This document shows, in pieces, positions 63,760 through 64,000 of a stretch of DNA of 64,000 nucleotides. Position 1 is the first letter of the stretch, and each line of letters starts with the position of its first letter. Under the pieces are notes generated by a model. That model did no database searches. It saw only the letters and a program-made list of their open reading frames with translations, and was not told where the DNA came from. The stretch is taken from NCBI RefSeq assembly GCF_032118995.1, contig NC_092667.1:798931-862930 (forward strand), given 5' to 3'. A program made the position numbers and the translations under genes. This DNA is from Asterias amurensis. Its lineage: Eukaryota; Echinodermata; Asteroidea; Forcipulatida; Asteriidae.

Positions 63760-64000
63760 CTTGATTATAAAACAGCCACATAAAAGAGCAAATTATTAGA
63801 GGCTAGGCAGTATCAGAGAGTGACGACACTCTTTCCTAAGTTTTCTAAACCTCGACTTGAGCTTCGGCTCCAGGCCAAAGCCGTTATGGCATGAGATTTT
63901 GTCCCCTGGATATTTTGTCCTCCATATGGCGAACTGTGCTTGATTTCGGGACAGCAACCTCTAACTCTGAGGTCTCGAAATTAAATTCAAATATTTAAGT

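Overview
The window looks like nuclear DNA of an invertebrate deuterostome, most likely an echinoderm and perhaps a sea star. This is inferred from short phase-conserved exons in kilobase introns, an annexin cluster, a secreted C-type lectin, a receptor tyrosine phosphatase with an Ig/EGF/FN3 ectodomain, tRNA-Leu-like SINEs and a very dense load of small inverted-repeat transposons. No species call can be proven from sequence alone.

Layout. 1-3234: last two coding exons of an annexin gene (+). 7924-8463: an intronless secreted C-type lectin (+). 12709-50754: one complete gene (+) that I assembled from 32 coding exons. All 31 junctions are GT-AG and keep the reading frame, giving 1,576 codons plus stop. 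It encodes a receptor-type protein tyrosine phosphatase: signal peptide, two Ig-like domains, four EGF-like modules plus a half module, three FN3 domains, one membrane helix, a long Ala/Thr/Pro repeat on the cytoplasmic side, then tandem phosphatase domains D1 and D2. The ectodomain order recalls Tie receptor kinases, but the intracellular part is a phosphatase. D1 keeps Cys and Arg of the signature loop but has WPH instead of WPD. D2 has lost the signature His and Arg and the WPD Asp. 56146-63759: ten exons of a second annexin (-), lacking only its N-terminal exons beyond the window.

The gaps and introns are full of repeats. Family A (about 380 bp, TTAAAGGCAGTGGAC ends) has ten near full-length copies plus several fragments. 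Family B (about 340-390 bp, TTAAAGGAACACG ends) has a 48-bp central palindrome. Five more inverted-repeat families are present. A THAP-coding element occurs twice in opposite orientation within the phosphatase gene. A 2.46-kb foldback element with a TTA duplication nearly fills intron 11. A 5'-truncated R4/Dong-like retrotransposon sits between two (TAA)n tracts in intron 8. A hammerhead ribozyme motif of the Penelope type lies on the minus strand in the same intron. tRNA-derived SINEs, a LINE 3' end, a 61-bp minisatellite and three (TAA)n tracts complete the picture.

Functionally, the phosphatase is a cell-surface signalling receptor, the lectin is a secreted carbohydrate binder, and the annexins are calcium-dependent membrane binders. 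I see no evidence that they form one pathway. Their proximity may only reflect synteny.
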